From Neoceratodus forsteri (lineage: Eukaryota > Chordata > Ceratodontiformes > Ceratodontidae): a stretch of DNA of 64,000 nt. The translations under genes and the position numbers were made by a program. Below the pieces are notes generated by a model. It ran no database searches and was not told where the DNA came from. It saw nothing but the letters and a program-made list of their open reading frames with translations. Location: NCBI GenBank assembly GCA_016271365.2, contig CM057454.1, forward strand, positions 698,445,501 to 698,509,500, in the 5' to 3' direction. Below are positions 22,860 to 34,095 of the stretch, one piece after another (positions within the stretch are counted from its first letter, which is position 1; every line of letters begins with the position of its first letter).

Positions 22860-23155
22860 TAACAATTCAATACAATAGACAGTGAACTTAATACCTGTCT
22901 TACCTTATGATTCCTTCTGTCTCTGTGCCCAGCGTTTGATACCTACTCTCCAACATTGTATCAGTTGTTAATCTACTGTTACCCCAATGTCTATGTATGT
23001 ATTCATTGTAACTAAATATGTATCCACTCAATACTACTGTATTCTACACCTATGTAAGTATTCAATGTAACTAATACCGGGTCGCCCCTGAAAAAGGGAT
23101 CTCTGGTATCAGTGGGCTTACCCGGTTACCAAAATCTCAATAAACAAATAAAGTA
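22860..23155 (+). mobile_element. L2-type LINE 3' untranslated end
   Basis: Ends in GGTTACCAAAATCTCAATAAACAAATAAA after a G/C-rich hairpin-like ACCGGGTCGCCCCTGAAAAAGGGATCTCTGGT stretch. The upstream CTGTACC-rich 3' untranslated style resembles the tails at 19903 and 30061. No coding part is attached, so it is a short 5'-truncated copy. Confidence 0.5.
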
Positions 23156-23459
23156 TTAGCAGGATTGACACAGCATTATATAATTGCAAGAAACAAATAA
23201 AAAACATCAGGAATGTTATTGGAAGTCACATGACAAAGGTAAACAGAAGACATATTAATAACCTGATACGAAGGCAAAACTGATTATTCAGCTTGATGCA
23301 AATCAGAATGTTACAGAGTGCTCACCTTCTCATCTTCTTCTCACCCCCTACCTTTCCAAACAGTGCTAGAAGACACACTACTGTTTTCCAATTCCCCGTT
23401 CTCCTTCCACCTATTCCCCCCACTAACCCCCTCCACTTCTCCACTTCCAAGTCCATGTA

Positions 23460-24110
23460 TCCCCATCACTCCTGCCAATTTCCCTATCTCTTTTCTCCCA
23501 CCCCTCTAACCCTAACTTCCACCTCCCTCAAATCCCCCTTTTTTTCCTTTTTTCCCCTCTCCTCCTTTTCTGCCTGGTCTTGTCACCCTTGCTGGCTTTT
23601 TTGCAGCATCCTGAAGGTGGTAGAGATCTTGACTGACCCCCCTCCTTCCTCCACTCACTATCGACCCCCTGCTCCTTTTCTGCCAGTCACCATCCCCCTT
23701 GCAGGATTCTCAGCATCCTGGAAGGATATAGATTTGTGGCTGCCCTCTCCTCTATTTCTTTTCTCCCACCCCTCTCTAATCCTGACTCCACCCCCTCAAA
23801 TCCTCCTCCCCTTTTTCCCTTTTTCCCCCTTCTCCTTTTCTGCCTGGTCCTGTCCCCCTCACTGGGTTTCTTCAGCGTCCTGAAGGTGGTTCAGATTTTG
23901 GATGACCCCACATCTCCCCCTTCCTCCCCCTACTATCAATCCCCTGTCTCCTTTTCTGCCAGTCACCTGTCCGCCTTGCAGGGTTCTCAGAATACTGGAG
24001 GGATATAGATACGTGGCTGCCCTCTATTCTCTCCCCCTTCCATTCCCTTACTCTCTATCCCAGTCCCCCTACATCCCTTCTTGTTATATACTTGCCTCCC
24101 CATAGGCTTG
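23460..24110. repeat. Pyrimidine-rich tandem repeat, about 270-bp unit
   Basis: CTCCTTTTCTGCCTGGTC occurs at about 23562 and 23832. CTCCTTTTCTGCCAGTCACC with the following CTTGCAGG-TTCTCAG-AT and GGATATAGAT phrases occurs at about 23670 and 23950. The alternating phrases show a two-part unit repeated about 2.4 times. The long open frames here are by-products of C/T bias. Confidence 0.75.
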
Positions 24111-24207
24111 CATTGGCACTTACCAATCTTGTGCTCAGCCTTCAACCTCAAGCACTTCATCTAAGTTATCTGAATCTACATTCCTAGTGTACAACATGTA
24201 GAATAAT

Positions 24208-24355
24208 GCATGAGGAAGTGTGGTTTATGGTGATTTTATGCACACTGAAGGTGTGTAATGCCCCATAAACCCCAAGCGCAAAGCCCAAGGGGTTTATAAG
24301 AGCATCACACACCAAGAGTGTGCATAAAATCACCATTAAACCTCACTTCGTCATG
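24208..24355. mobile_element. Hairpin MITE-like element, 148 bp
   Basis: The left arm (CATGAGGAAGTGTGGTTTAT through CCCATAAACCCC) pairs with the right arm (AGGGGTTTATAAGAGC through CCTCACTTCGTCATG), leaving a loop of about a dozen bases near 24282. The arms have several mismatches. Class unknown. Confidence 0.75.
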
Positions 24356-24600
24356 TTTTATTTTTTTTCTTTACTGTTTTTTTGCACGAGAACCAGGAGA
24401 GTAAACTTACCATTGGAATAAGGTGCCCTGTCAGCTGTGCTGCGTGCCTGCTCTCTGTCTCCATTCCACTAAACTGTTCAGCCAGCAGTGGTGAGAGGGC
24501 AGGTCATTAGAGGCCATCGGGTCCCCGTTTTCCAGCCCCTTTTTTTTATTTTAATTAAAGGTTCCAATCCCTTGGTGGCAGCAGTGCCCCCTGAAGCCGC

Positions 24601-24604
<4 letters not shown>

Positions 24605-24639
<35 letters not shown>
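24605..24639. repeat. (GA)n microsatellite
   Basis: About 17 uninterrupted GA dinucleotides. It lies in a GC-richer stretch (24430-24950) that has no recognisable gene. Confidence 0.95.
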
Positions 24640-24644
<5 letters not shown>

Positions 24645-24954
24645 GAAGAAGAGGAGCCATCAAGTAGCAAGGCCCCCAGATGACCTGTGCCTGCCTGCAA
24701 GAAAGTTTCCCTTCCTCTGCCAGAACCTCCCACCACCCGATCCAGTTTTCCTGAAGCCCAGTCTGGGTGGTGAGTCTGCATTTTGTTAAACTGCTTAGTG
24801 CAGTGGAGAGGGGTGGGCCCAAGTACCGAGAAGGCTGTGCTTTGCGCTGGTGGTTTCCCTGAGAGAGTGCAAGGGAATGGCCAGCGTGAGGACAGACTGC
24901 TGGACAAGTGCACAAGTGCATTGCAGTCTATTTTTAGAAAGGTGATTAACGTAG

Positions 24955-24984
24955 CTCCATTATTCACACGTGTGAATAATGGAG
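24955..24984. repeat. Perfect 30-bp palindrome
   Basis: CTCCATTATTCACAC is followed directly by its exact reverse complement with no loop. It contains a central CACGTG E-box. It could be a tiny fold-back insertion or the relic of a head-to-head junction. Confidence 0.9.
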
Positions 24985-25039
24985 TTTTTGAGGTTGTGCC
25001 AGCAGTTGATACTAGGCACTAACCAGTAAAGATAATGTT

Positions 25040-25225
25040 ATGTAATAGTTCTGTAATGCTATGTAATAGTAATTGTACTTGTATCTCACCTTGTATATGT
25101 GTTTATATGCTCTCCCAACTTTTGTAATCCCCATCCCCAGGATGCTTCTGGAAACAAGCTGTTTACAGCTCATGTTGTCTTTCCTGGTGAAATATTTTGC
25201 AAATAAAATAAATAAATAAATAGGG
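25040..25225 (+). mobile_element. LINE-type 3' end with (ATAA)n tail, copy 1
   Basis: Contains CTTTCCTGGTGAAATATTTTGC followed by AATAAAATAAATAAATAAATA. The same phrase order (TTCCTGGTGAAAcATTT, then AATAAATAAATAAATA) ends the copy at 25870-26033, so it is a dispersed family. The tail style suggests an L2-type LINE or a SINE using its 3' end. Confidence 0.65.
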
Positions 25226-25869
25226 GCAAGATTGTGAAGGTGTTATCGCTTGTGTAGGGATAACTATCTTGTTCCACTGTTCCACTAGAATCTTCACATA
25301 TTTTAAGTATGCCATACTTCTAAAGTGCTTTTGTGTTTGTTTGTTTTTTTCTGTGTTCATTTTTATCCTCTGCTGTGGACCGCTGATTATGTCGGCCAGA
25401 CTTTGCCAGGCTTCAGGGTCGTTTGGGATCTTGTGGCAGTGTGCACATCCCTGCAGACCCCTGCAGATCCCCGGATCCAGCCCAGAGGTTTCATCCTGCC
25501 ACAGTCCCTGCTGTTTTCCACTTTTTCGTCCCCATTACCCGAGGCCCCAGAAAATGGTAGTGTATGCGTGTAGAGGTGTGCATGCTCTCTGCAGCTCCAG
25601 TGATGGCCCCTTCCACCCTTCCCCGGCCTAATGCCAGGGCTCCTCTTATGTGGTACTGCCACCCTGCCTCCACTAGGAGACAGCCAAGTGCCAAGGAGGT
25701 CCTCTAAACCCTCCCGAGGAAGAGATCTGCCAGTTGGCAGGTTGATCAGCTCCTCGCCCTGACCACCTCTGAACAACTCCTGGCACCCCAAACTCAAGCC
25801 TGAAGCCAGGTCACTAGCATGGTGTGAGGTGCTCTATCCGGCATCTCAACCCACAGCTCCACCAGGCTG

Positions 25870-26035
25870 GCCCTTGGGTTTTTTAATGTTTGATTTAATG
25901 TTGACCCTGTAACTTGAATGTATAATGTCTCATTCCAGTTGTACCCCCTTCCCCCCAGGTTGCACTGGAAGATGAGTGACTTGTTGCTCAGTGTGCCTTC
26001 CTGGTGAAACATTTCAATAAATAAATAAATAAATA
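25870..26035 (+). mobile_element. LINE-type 3' end with (ATAA)n tail, copy 2
   Basis: The second copy of the 25040-25225 family, with GTAACTTGAATGTATAATGTCTC corresponding to the first copy's upstream part and CCTTCCTGGTGAAACATTTC before the A-rich tail. The intervening 25226-25869 is GC-richer and unassigned. Confidence 0.65.
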
Positions 26036-26699
26036 CATTTTCAAGAATGATTTCCATTCAGTCAAAAACTCTATTACTGGCACATTGCTCGGATGTATGT
26101 TAGTAGGGCATGAAGGCTGTCTCTTGTGGTTGTGAGATCATGTCCTTATCAATTTGTTGAGTGAGAAATATGTTTAACCAAAGATGACCAGTTCTGGTAC
26201 CCACAGGGTGCAAGAGATGACCCTCTTTCAGCTGAAAGAGTCAGTCTTGGCATCTTATTAACATATTATAATTGCATCATCACACATATTGGCCAGGACT
26301 TGTATTGTGCTTTCCAAATGGTCCTACAGGCAACTTGAGAAGCAAATGCATTTACCCCACACATTGCACTGAACCTGCAGTGTACTTCACAAATTGCCCA
26401 GCAGAACACTTGTGAAAAAGCTGCACCATCACACTTTGTCATGATCAGTAGCTGGCTTCACAAAAGGTCCTGCAAACCTCTTGTGAAGCATCGGGATCAT
26501 CACACACATTTTTCCAGAACTGTAGCATTCTCTGTGAATAGCCCTCCAGGCTACTCAGTTGACCCATCACACACATTTCCCATAGGCTTGTATCTTGCAG
26601 CCTTGTGTTTCATAGCATACAAGTACAGTGTTCGCCATGTGGTGCAACTGCACTCCTCTTACTATGTTATTTATTTATGTTGTTACAAAGACTATTTTT
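26036..26699. other. Unassigned sequence
   Basis: No gene. Phrases around CACTTGTGAA and CATCACACAcATTT recur (26280, 26410, 26500, 26565), hinting at an old degenerate tandem repeat of about 80-100 bp. Confidence 0.35.
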
Positions 26700-27049
26700 A
26701 AGGCAGCTTGCCTCCCTCATAGCTTACCTTCGCATGCATGACTGGACAGGGATCTATGCTGCCACTGATGTTAATGCCGCACTACAATGCTTTATTGACA
26801 TTTTTAATAAGGCTTGCAGTATATTTGTCCCCCTTAAAATGCGGAAGATCAAAGGGTCCAGCAAGACATGGATCACACCACAGCTCCTTGATCTTATGAA
26901 GTCCAGGGATAACCTCTGGCACATAGCTAAGAGCACAGGGTCACACGCTGACCTCCAAAATTATAAAACAGTTCAGAATACATGCACCAGTGTTATCTGC
27001 CAGGCCAAGAGATCCTACTTTAAAGACACCTACCAAGTAAACTACATTT

Positions 27050-27655
27050 GCAGTTGCACCTGCCTGATTGGTGCCTTACCCCTTCCATATCTTTCCGGTG
27101 TTGCTATTTCCAAAATTTGTTTTACAGCTTTTAAATAATTTCACTCGTAAAATTACCCCCAACGGGTCTCTCCTACTTCCTGGTTTTTTTTAGCTACTGA
27201 TGTTCCACCCCCACGCACAGCAAAGTTATGATGTGACACCATGGAGAGCTCAGGGATGAGCTCCATTCTAGTGCATGGGAGGTACCTTTTAGGTAATGTT
27301 TCTATATTGTAATGGGCAGTTGGCGATGAAATGTGGCACCGGTCGACTAACAACGGCATTTTTAGTCAACTGGTGCCCACATTTCATCGCCAACTGCCCA
27401 TTACAATATAGAAACACTACCCAAAAGTACCCCCCATACAGTAAAATGGAGCTCGTCCCCGTGCTCTCCCTGGCGTCACGTCATAACTTTGCTGTGCACG
27501 TGGACAGTAGCTAAAAAAATGGGAAGTAGGAGAGACCTGGTGGGGGTAATTTTATGAGTGAAATTATTTGAAAGCTGTTAAATGAATTTTGGAAATAGCA
27601 ACACCAGGAACATACGGAAGGGGTAAGGCACGGATCAGGCAGGTGCAACTGCTGA
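27050..27655. mobile_element. Long fold-back element, copy 1 (about 600 bp)
   Basis: Both arms are about 300 bp. GCAGTTGCACCTGCCTGAT on the left returns inverted at 27633-27651, AACTGCCCATTACAATATAG and its inverse flank the centre near 27355, and the body between pairs almost throughout. There is no coding capacity. Its core (ATTGTAATGGGCAGTTGGCG, GGCGTCACGTCATAAC) is shared with the fold-back at 37537-38177, so both belong to one family. It splits the L2-type LINE. Confidence 0.88.
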
Positions 27656-28506
27656 GACTGGTAAGTCTCTTTAAGAATTAATTAAATAACTCCTGGGGAA
27701 ATAGCTGCAGCTTCTGGGAAAACGTCAGATCTCTAACAGGCAAAGCAAGTAAAACATCTCCCTCACTACTCAGTATCAGTGGAGTAACTACTATACCTAA
27801 GATCTGAAAAACATTGCAGATGCTTTCAACAGGGCCTTCACAGACCTAGGCGGAGTGCTTACTCTGGACTTTCTTCAACCTTTGGATAATTCCAACCTTT
27901 GCAACAACTTAGCCCCAGCAGCAAGTTCAACTCCACCCTTTTACCTAAAGATTCTCATTACAGCTGAGGCTAGAAAATATCTGACAAAAGCCCTTGGAAA
28001 AACTAGATCCAGTGGTGACTCTCTTGACCTCACGATCTTAGCGCTCACCCTAGATGTCCTACTCTCCCCCAACTAAGATCCTGATCCTCTCACTTATTAC
28101 AGGCAAGTATCCATAACTCTGGAAAGCTGCTGTGGTCACCCTGATCTTTAAGAACAGCGATAGAACTAACCTTGCCAACTACCGGCCAATATCAGTTTTT
28201 TCCCCACTCTCTAAAGCCTTGGAGAGGATAGTCTATGATTAGTTAGTTGAATACCTTGATAAGAACAACCTTCAAAGTCCGCAGCAGCATGTTTTTTGGA
28301 AGGCCCATAGCACTACCACAGCCGTGGTGGAATTTACTGTTTATATTCACAATGCACTAGATTGGGGGCTGTTGGTGGAGGCTACATTTATTGACCTCAC
28401 AATAGCCTTCAACACGGTTAATCATAATTTACTTCTAAACCAATTGACTCACACTGGGATATTTACTGATACATTAGGCTGATTCCAGAATTACCTTACC
28501 AACTGA

Positions 28507-29043
28507 GTGCAGCAGGTCAAAATTCTCGACGTATTGCCAGCCCATTGGAAAGTCACCACCAGTGTGCCCCAGGGCTCCATATTAGGCCCACTGCTTTTCA
28601 GCCTGTTTTTGAATGAACTCCCTAAAATATGCCAGAACAAAATCCTTTTCTATGCAAATAATGCTGTGCTCTACACTTCACAGTCCACACCAGATGCACT
28701 TGAAGAATTGATGCAAACCAACTTTAGCGCAGTGGAAAACTGGTTCCTTAACTCAAGACTCCTGCTTAACTATAGAAAAACAAAAACAATGTTGTTTGCT
28801 TCACATCAAAACTGCTTTAAATCCTATCCCCTCAAAATATATAACAAGTATGAGATTCTGGACACAGTCAATAGCTTTAAGTACCTCTGGGTCATCCTCG
28901 ACTGCTCTCTTTCATATGGTCTACACATCGACCACATTGCTAAGGCAGCCAGCGCCCAACTAGGCCAGCTATATCAGCAAAGGCATTGCCTCACAGAGAG
29001 TACCATAAAGCTTGCTGTTAACAGCTGGTTCTATCAGTCATAG
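28507..29043 (+). pseudogene. L2-type reverse transcriptase palm and thumb
   Basis: A 178-residue frame includes TSVPQGSILGPLLFSLFLNELP, then the catalytic box as F-Y-A-N-N-A-V-L-Y (both aspartates changed to asparagine), then W-F-L-N-S-R-L-L-L-N-Y-R-K-T-K-T-M-L-F and S-F-K-Y-L-W-V-I-L-D. The conserved I-D-Y-G-L-V-V-Y-G block follows in another frame at 29040. Loss of both catalytic aspartates shows the copy is inactive. Confidence 0.85.
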
Positions 29044-30130
29044 ATTATGGTCTGGTTGTTTATGGAGCAGGCACAGACACTGCCCTTAAGAGAATAAAGA
29101 CTGTCCTAAACAAAGCCTGCAGACTCGTGCTGGGCACACACGCTTAACTCACACTTGTGAGCTTCACTGTAGCACTGGATGGCTAAACCTGAACAACAGG
29201 ATTCAATATCAGGTTTTTCTGCAAGCTAAAAAATCTCTTGGTCATACACCCATAGACCTGCAGAAACTCCTCAACTATTCCTCCAACCATAGACAAACCA
29301 GGGGGTCTGGCAAAGTGGTCTTCCACATTCCCTTTCATCACCCTTCACAAGGACAGTGATTCTTTGAGTATAGGGTCCCCCTTTGGATAAACTCTCTCAG
29401 CATAGAACTAGTTATGGAACCAAAATTAGGCCCTTTTAAAACCAAATTACAAAAGGATTTGGCTGTTTTTAGCTTGTGTGACTGCGACACATAACTGTGC
29501 AACTACTCCCCCTTCCCCACCTCCCCTGGTATCCCCTTCTTCTATTTAATTCTAACCTTCTAGCTCTTTTTTCTTTTTTGTTTCTTGCTTTACCTCCTCT
29601 CCATCCCTGACCATCCATTCCACAAATACCTCACTATAATAACCCTCCGGGGCTCCCCCTTCACTTATTTCTCTCACCCCCTTCCCTCTCACCCTAGAAC
29701 CTATTCTCACCTATTGCAAAACCCACTGGGTGGATTTCTCTCCTGCAACTACTCCCCACCCATGTTATTCACTCAGTACTTTTTCCCTCTCTCTGACTTA
29801 TAAACTATCCCTCTCTTGAACTCCACTAGAACTGAACATTTCTGTTCTCAGCAGCCTTAGCCTCAAATCCTACTAACTTTTGTTACTAATTCCTCCTCTG
29901 GGATAATTTGAAGATTGTTCTCAGTTGTTTTACTTTGTCTCACCTACAAACTGTTTGTACATAATTGATGATTTACTGACTCATTGCCTGAATTTTGTAA
30001 CTATATATTACCTGTATTTGTTAAGTGTCAACTGTCTATTATAGCTGTCTTTACCATTTTGACATGGAGCATTTGTAAATGAGCTTGCTAGCTCAAAGGT
30101 TTTAATCCAAGAATTCAGTAAATAAATAAA

Positions 30131-30656
30131 TTAAACCTGGATTGTGCTTTAGCATTTGATTAGATGGGGTTCATGGATGCAGCAGATAGGGATGGGTGGA
30201 GTTATAGTTCAAAAAACCCTAAAAACTGCATTTCCTTCCTTTTTGCACTAATAAACCCTAAGTTGCATTATAATGTAGCTTTTTTGCAATTAAATGTCTG
30301 ACTTTTTGAGATAGATAGCCATATACAAAACAGGTGTCCTGCTGGGCATGGCCCTGGCCCAAAACTTAGAGCATGCTGTAGCTTCCTCTGCATGTGGACT
30401 GTTTGCAGTATACAGGGTAGATAAACATTTGGGCACGGCTCCAGATCTATTGCTTGCTTTGAATATGACTCACAGAGCCACTTAGAAATTCACTACAGGT
30501 CTGGTACAATCTGTGCAGTGATGCAGCCACTTCACAAGCGCATTTGAAAGAGATCACTCGCTGTGGTGGAGTGCTAGAAAATCCATTTGCTATGGCACTA
30601 AAAGACACAGAACTCAACTCCAAGTAGTATTTACCCCAACCTTTTTTTTGTTAAGA
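30131..30656. other. Unassigned sequence, possible degenerate repeat
   Basis: No gene. Phrases such as GGGCA-GGC and CC-GATCTATTGCTTGCTTTG resemble GGACCTGTAGCTTGC-like phrases at 31780-31920 and 32320-32500, so 30330-32540 may be one old repeat broken up by the hairpin and MITE insertions. Confidence 0.35.
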
Positions 30657-30767
30657 GCTCAATCACACTGGCTCACTATAGTATAGCAATGACAGAGATG
30701 AGCCACTGCAGGCTCAGAGGTCTCATGTCTGTCACTGCTGTACTATACTGAGCCTGTGTGATTGAGC
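30657..30767. mobile_element. Hairpin element, 111 bp
   Basis: GCTCAATCACACTGGCTCA at the left returns inverted as TGAGCCTGTGTGATTGAGC at the right. The inner TATAGTATAGCA and TGCTGTACTATA also pair, with a short centre around CTGCAG. It looks like a fold-back MITE. Confidence 0.8.
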
Positions 30768-31346
30768 ATGTCTGATGAAGGTTATAGGGAATGATTTTAC
30801 ATAGTTAACTGCCCTCCTATTTTTTCTTACCATACCAGTTATGTAGACTGTGACCAAACTTTGGTAAATAAATAATTTAGTTTTGGTATGCCTCAGATCT
30901 ACATAAGAGTACAGTTCTCCCAGCAGCTACTGTTCTTTCTTATTTGTAGGACCTTCCATGACATCAGTGACACCGTTCATGCTAGTTACCTGAATGGCCT
31001 GGAATGGTGTTACTCATGTCCCAGCCACCGACATGTCGGACTGTCTTAACAAATCTCAGTTTACACAGTGTAACAATACTCAGAAAATCACAAATAAGTC
31101 CTCTAATTTCTATTTGTTTTAACAAAAAAAAAGGAAACATCTACCGCCACTGTTTTCATTATTACCTATTGTATATATGAAATATGCAGAGGTGACTCTG
31201 TGAAATATAGGATTTATCTATATTCATGCTATTTGACCTCGGACACCCTCTTATCTACATCACTTGTGAGGCTACCTGAGGTCAAACAACACTTGTGTAG
31301 ATAAACCATTGATCACACAGGTCATGCCAAAAATTATGTAAATGCA

Positions 31347-31692
31347 TCTATTAGGGTTGAAGCACAAAACAAACAAAATAAGGAGTTGAAAAAACTCTGG
31401 TATAAAGTTCCTTGTACATTGGTTAATCAATGGTGTGGTGTTCCTTGGGGGCTTGCAGGATCATGCAACACAGTGCTTGTGTTACCCTAATATCAGCACA
31501 TTCTTTGCAAGCATTGCTATGTCATTTATTTTGTGGGACAGGAAAGTGCTGATATTAAGGTAATGCCAGCCATGCAGCTCATGGTCATTAAAACCACGGG
31601 AACACCACACATAAGTTGCCAAGGATCCAGATCCTTGATCCCTTATTTTAATTCCCATTCTTTGTATGCTTTGAATTTCAGTCTTAACAGAT
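31347..31692. mobile_element. Fold-back element, about 345 bp
   Basis: The best-paired parts are GGTGTGGTGTTCC (31433) with GGAACACCACAC (31600), and CCTAATATCAGCAC (31488) with GTGCTGATATTAAGG (31547). Weaker pairing extends outward through AAAATAAGG and TTGAA-x-CAAAGC-like words. The loop is about 45 bp. Class unknown. Confidence 0.7.
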
Positions 31693-31980
31693 GTATTAGT
31701 ACAAGTGATGTGCAATTAATTTTCTTACTTTTAAAAGATATATAAAGGTAGCTTCATAGTGAATCCCAGTGCATCAGACCTGAAGCATGCTTTACAAGTA
31801 GCTCAGAGGGACACTTACAGAGTCTCTGCATAACATTACACTGTCATGCACCGGCTTTGCCCTGGGCCATTCACGAAACAGTTGCATAGTGAAATTCCAT
31901 TCTGAGACCTGTAGCTTGCAGTCCACTCCCAAAGCAGCTACAGAGTGATGTGCACTAGGGACTGTAAGTTGCTTCATGAT

Positions 31981-32250
31981 TAGAAATGCAGCAAAATTTA
32001 AATTGCGAGCAAAGTTCTGGCAAAGTCAAAATTCGCCTCCACAGAGCAATTCACAAAGTTTTGCTCCTTGGCTAAAATTACCTATCTGACTTTGCCACTT
32101 TTTGGGCAGAATTTCTCCACAAAGTGTGGAATTTCAACTGCAAATGGCGAAATTCCACCATTCACGACAAAATTCCACCTTTCATAGGCAAATTGCACTA
32201 AATTCATGGATTAATTCATGGGTGAAGTTTCCCAACTTTGCCCATATCTA
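31981..32250. mobile_element. Non-autonomous hAT MITE, 270 bp
   Basis: TTCATGAT flanks it exactly (31973-31980 and 32251-32258). The ends are inverted: TAGAAATGCAGCAAAATTT and TAGATATGGGCAAAGTTGG. The interior carries repeated GCAAANTTC/GAAATTCCACC words. An 8-bp duplication with TAGANATG ends is a hAT signature, and the ends resemble those of the 16 kb element at 35334, which may be a related autonomous source. Confidence 0.88.
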
Positions 32251-32258
32251 TTCATGAT

Positions 32259-33660
32259 TGGCCATGGGGCCACTGAGGAAGCAGTTGTATGATGATGTTC
32301 ACTGCTCCAGACCTGTAGCTTACTTTGTCTTCAGTCCTCTGGACCATATGCAAAGTAGAAGTCCAACCAGATGGGAGCCAGATCTGAATCTTACATTGTG
32401 CAGAACCCTGTAGGCCCTACATGAGCAAGCACATACATTGGGCATAACTCTGGACCTATAGCTTTCTTTGTGCAGAACCAGGCACACCCTATACAAAGCA
32501 GCAAAACCACAAGGCAGGCATGAAACCTGCCAATTGAGTGTTTATATAGGAGGTATTAAGTATGCTGCCACTCAAGTACTACGAAAAATATTTAAAAATA
32601 ATTGGCGTTATGTGTTAGAAAAAACAGATAAAAAAAAAACAAAGTAAAAGAATACTAAGTCATTGTACATGTACAGTGCACACATCGTAGGTATTTGGGG
32701 AAATTTTTCTTACAACCGTAACATTTTCTATTTTAGATGTTAGCATATTTTTTGAGACAATTATCAGAGTCCAGTGCACAGCATTTTAAATGACCTAAAA
32801 AATGAGCAATATAAATAAGTTCACCTTCTCCTCAGTGTTTGGGCTTAATTGATACATCCGCAGATATCTGAAATCAAGAAACAACTTTTATGCTTCTGGA
32901 AAAGATGTGCTGCAGCTCCTTGGGGCTGTCAGTTTTTTGATAGTCTGCTATCAGACTGCTGATGCATTTACAATGTGAAAGGTGGCTGGGTGACTGACTG
33001 GGGAAGCACATGCTTCAAGAGACACAAAACATTTAATATAATAGTTAAAATGTTCCCTCAGATGCATGCCCAAAAGCAATGGATGGCAGCAAACCTTGAA
33101 GTGAACCTTGGGGTCCTCACATTAGCTGATAAACATTTCCTGCCCAAAGCAGCATCGCATAAGTGGCTCATCTAGGAGCATGTGATTGAGCTCTGCAGAA
33201 GCATTATTTTAAAAGTGGAAGAGCTCCTGTAGTTCAGGACCAGGAAACCAACTAATAAACAAATAAAACAATAAAAAATGGAAATCTCCCACTCTGCATA
33301 GAATTTAGAGCCTCTATCTTTAAATTATTTCTAAATAGAATTTAGTTTTGAAAACTGGTTATAGTCATAGAAAACTAGGTATTTTAGACATATTAGGCAG
33401 TATTATTCTGTTTATGTAATTCTTTTTATGCTGTCATTTTCATTTATCTATGAAAATTAATTTAATATTCATGAGCAATTAGTGTAAATAGAACACATGT
33501 TTTGGACTAGCGCCTCGACGAAGGCTTTTCATACCCAAAGTGCCGGGGCTTGTAGTGGACATCTGCAAGTCCATCCACAGTATTCTGAGTTATATTTGAT
33601 GCATTAAAGCATTTAATTCTTTATTCAAGAATATTGTGTGATTTTTCGATTGAGTGCAAG
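32259..33660. other. Unassigned AT-rich sequence
   Basis: No gene, no clear tandem structure. Short open frames lack any family signature. Confidence 0.35.
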
Positions 33661-34020
33661 GAGTTCTTGGGAGTCATGGTATTATTACCTCTCTCTTTCT
33701 GCTGGTGTTTCCCTATCTATGCATCCCTGCATCCCACCAGCCTTCACCACTGCCTTGTCACACTGTTTAACTACCTTCAGGTCATCAGAAATGATCACCC
33801 CCAGAATCCTTTCCTGCTTTGTGACTGTTAGTACCTCTCCTCTCGGTTAATATGTTGCCCCCGGGTTTCTGTGCCCCATGTGCATGATTTTCAACTCGTT
33901 TCATTAAAACCCAACTACCAAACCCGTAACCATTCTTCCAGTTTCTTTAGATCATCCCTCATTCTTTCCAAGTTTCCAAGAGTTTGCAATAATTCTGTGA
34001 CAGAGTACCCAGTCCCTATC
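33661..34020 (-). mobile_element. CR1 LINE fragment (internal ORF2 segment)
   Basis: Reverse-complement reading corresponds to the segment after the reverse transcriptase (K-I-M-H-M-G-like through V-T-K-Q-E-R-I-L-G-V-I-I-S-D-D-L-K). It matches the neighbouring CR1 at 34680-34990 in order. Both ends are truncated and no tail is present. Confidence 0.75.
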
Positions 34021-34095
34021 TACACTGGAAGTTTTTTTTTGTTACAAAGTGGTGCAGTCATGATGAAGCCCCTCCCACTGATACTGGACTATGCA

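Larger units (their letters stand above)
26700..30130 (+). mobile_element. L2-type LINE, 5'-truncated, split by fold-back
   Basis: The first part (26715-27045) is the segment between endonuclease and reverse transcriptase (S-K-T-W-I-T-P-Q-L-L-D-L-M-K-S-R-D-N-L-W, Q-A-K-R-S-Y-F). A fold-back element occupies about 27050-27653. The LINE then resumes with degraded sequence, R-P-I-S-V-F-S-P-L-S-K-A-L-E (28185-28226), A-F-N-T-V-N-H and a 178-aa frame with the palm motifs. The 3' untranslated region ends near 30130 with AATTCAGTAAATAAATAAATT. The 3' phrase TTGTAAATGAGCTTGCT matches TTGTAAATGAGCCTGCT at 19914, tying it to the 15-20 kb LINE. Confidence 0.85.

Noticed and set aside
23293..23883. 196-residue plus-strand frame
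   Set aside because: It is a by-product of C/T-rich tandem repeat sequence (S/P/F/L-rich translation, repeated phrases), not a protein gene.
30657..30767. Hairpin considered as a microRNA precursor
   Set aside because: Pairing across the full element and similarity in style to the other fold-backs favour a MITE; no expression evidence is available.
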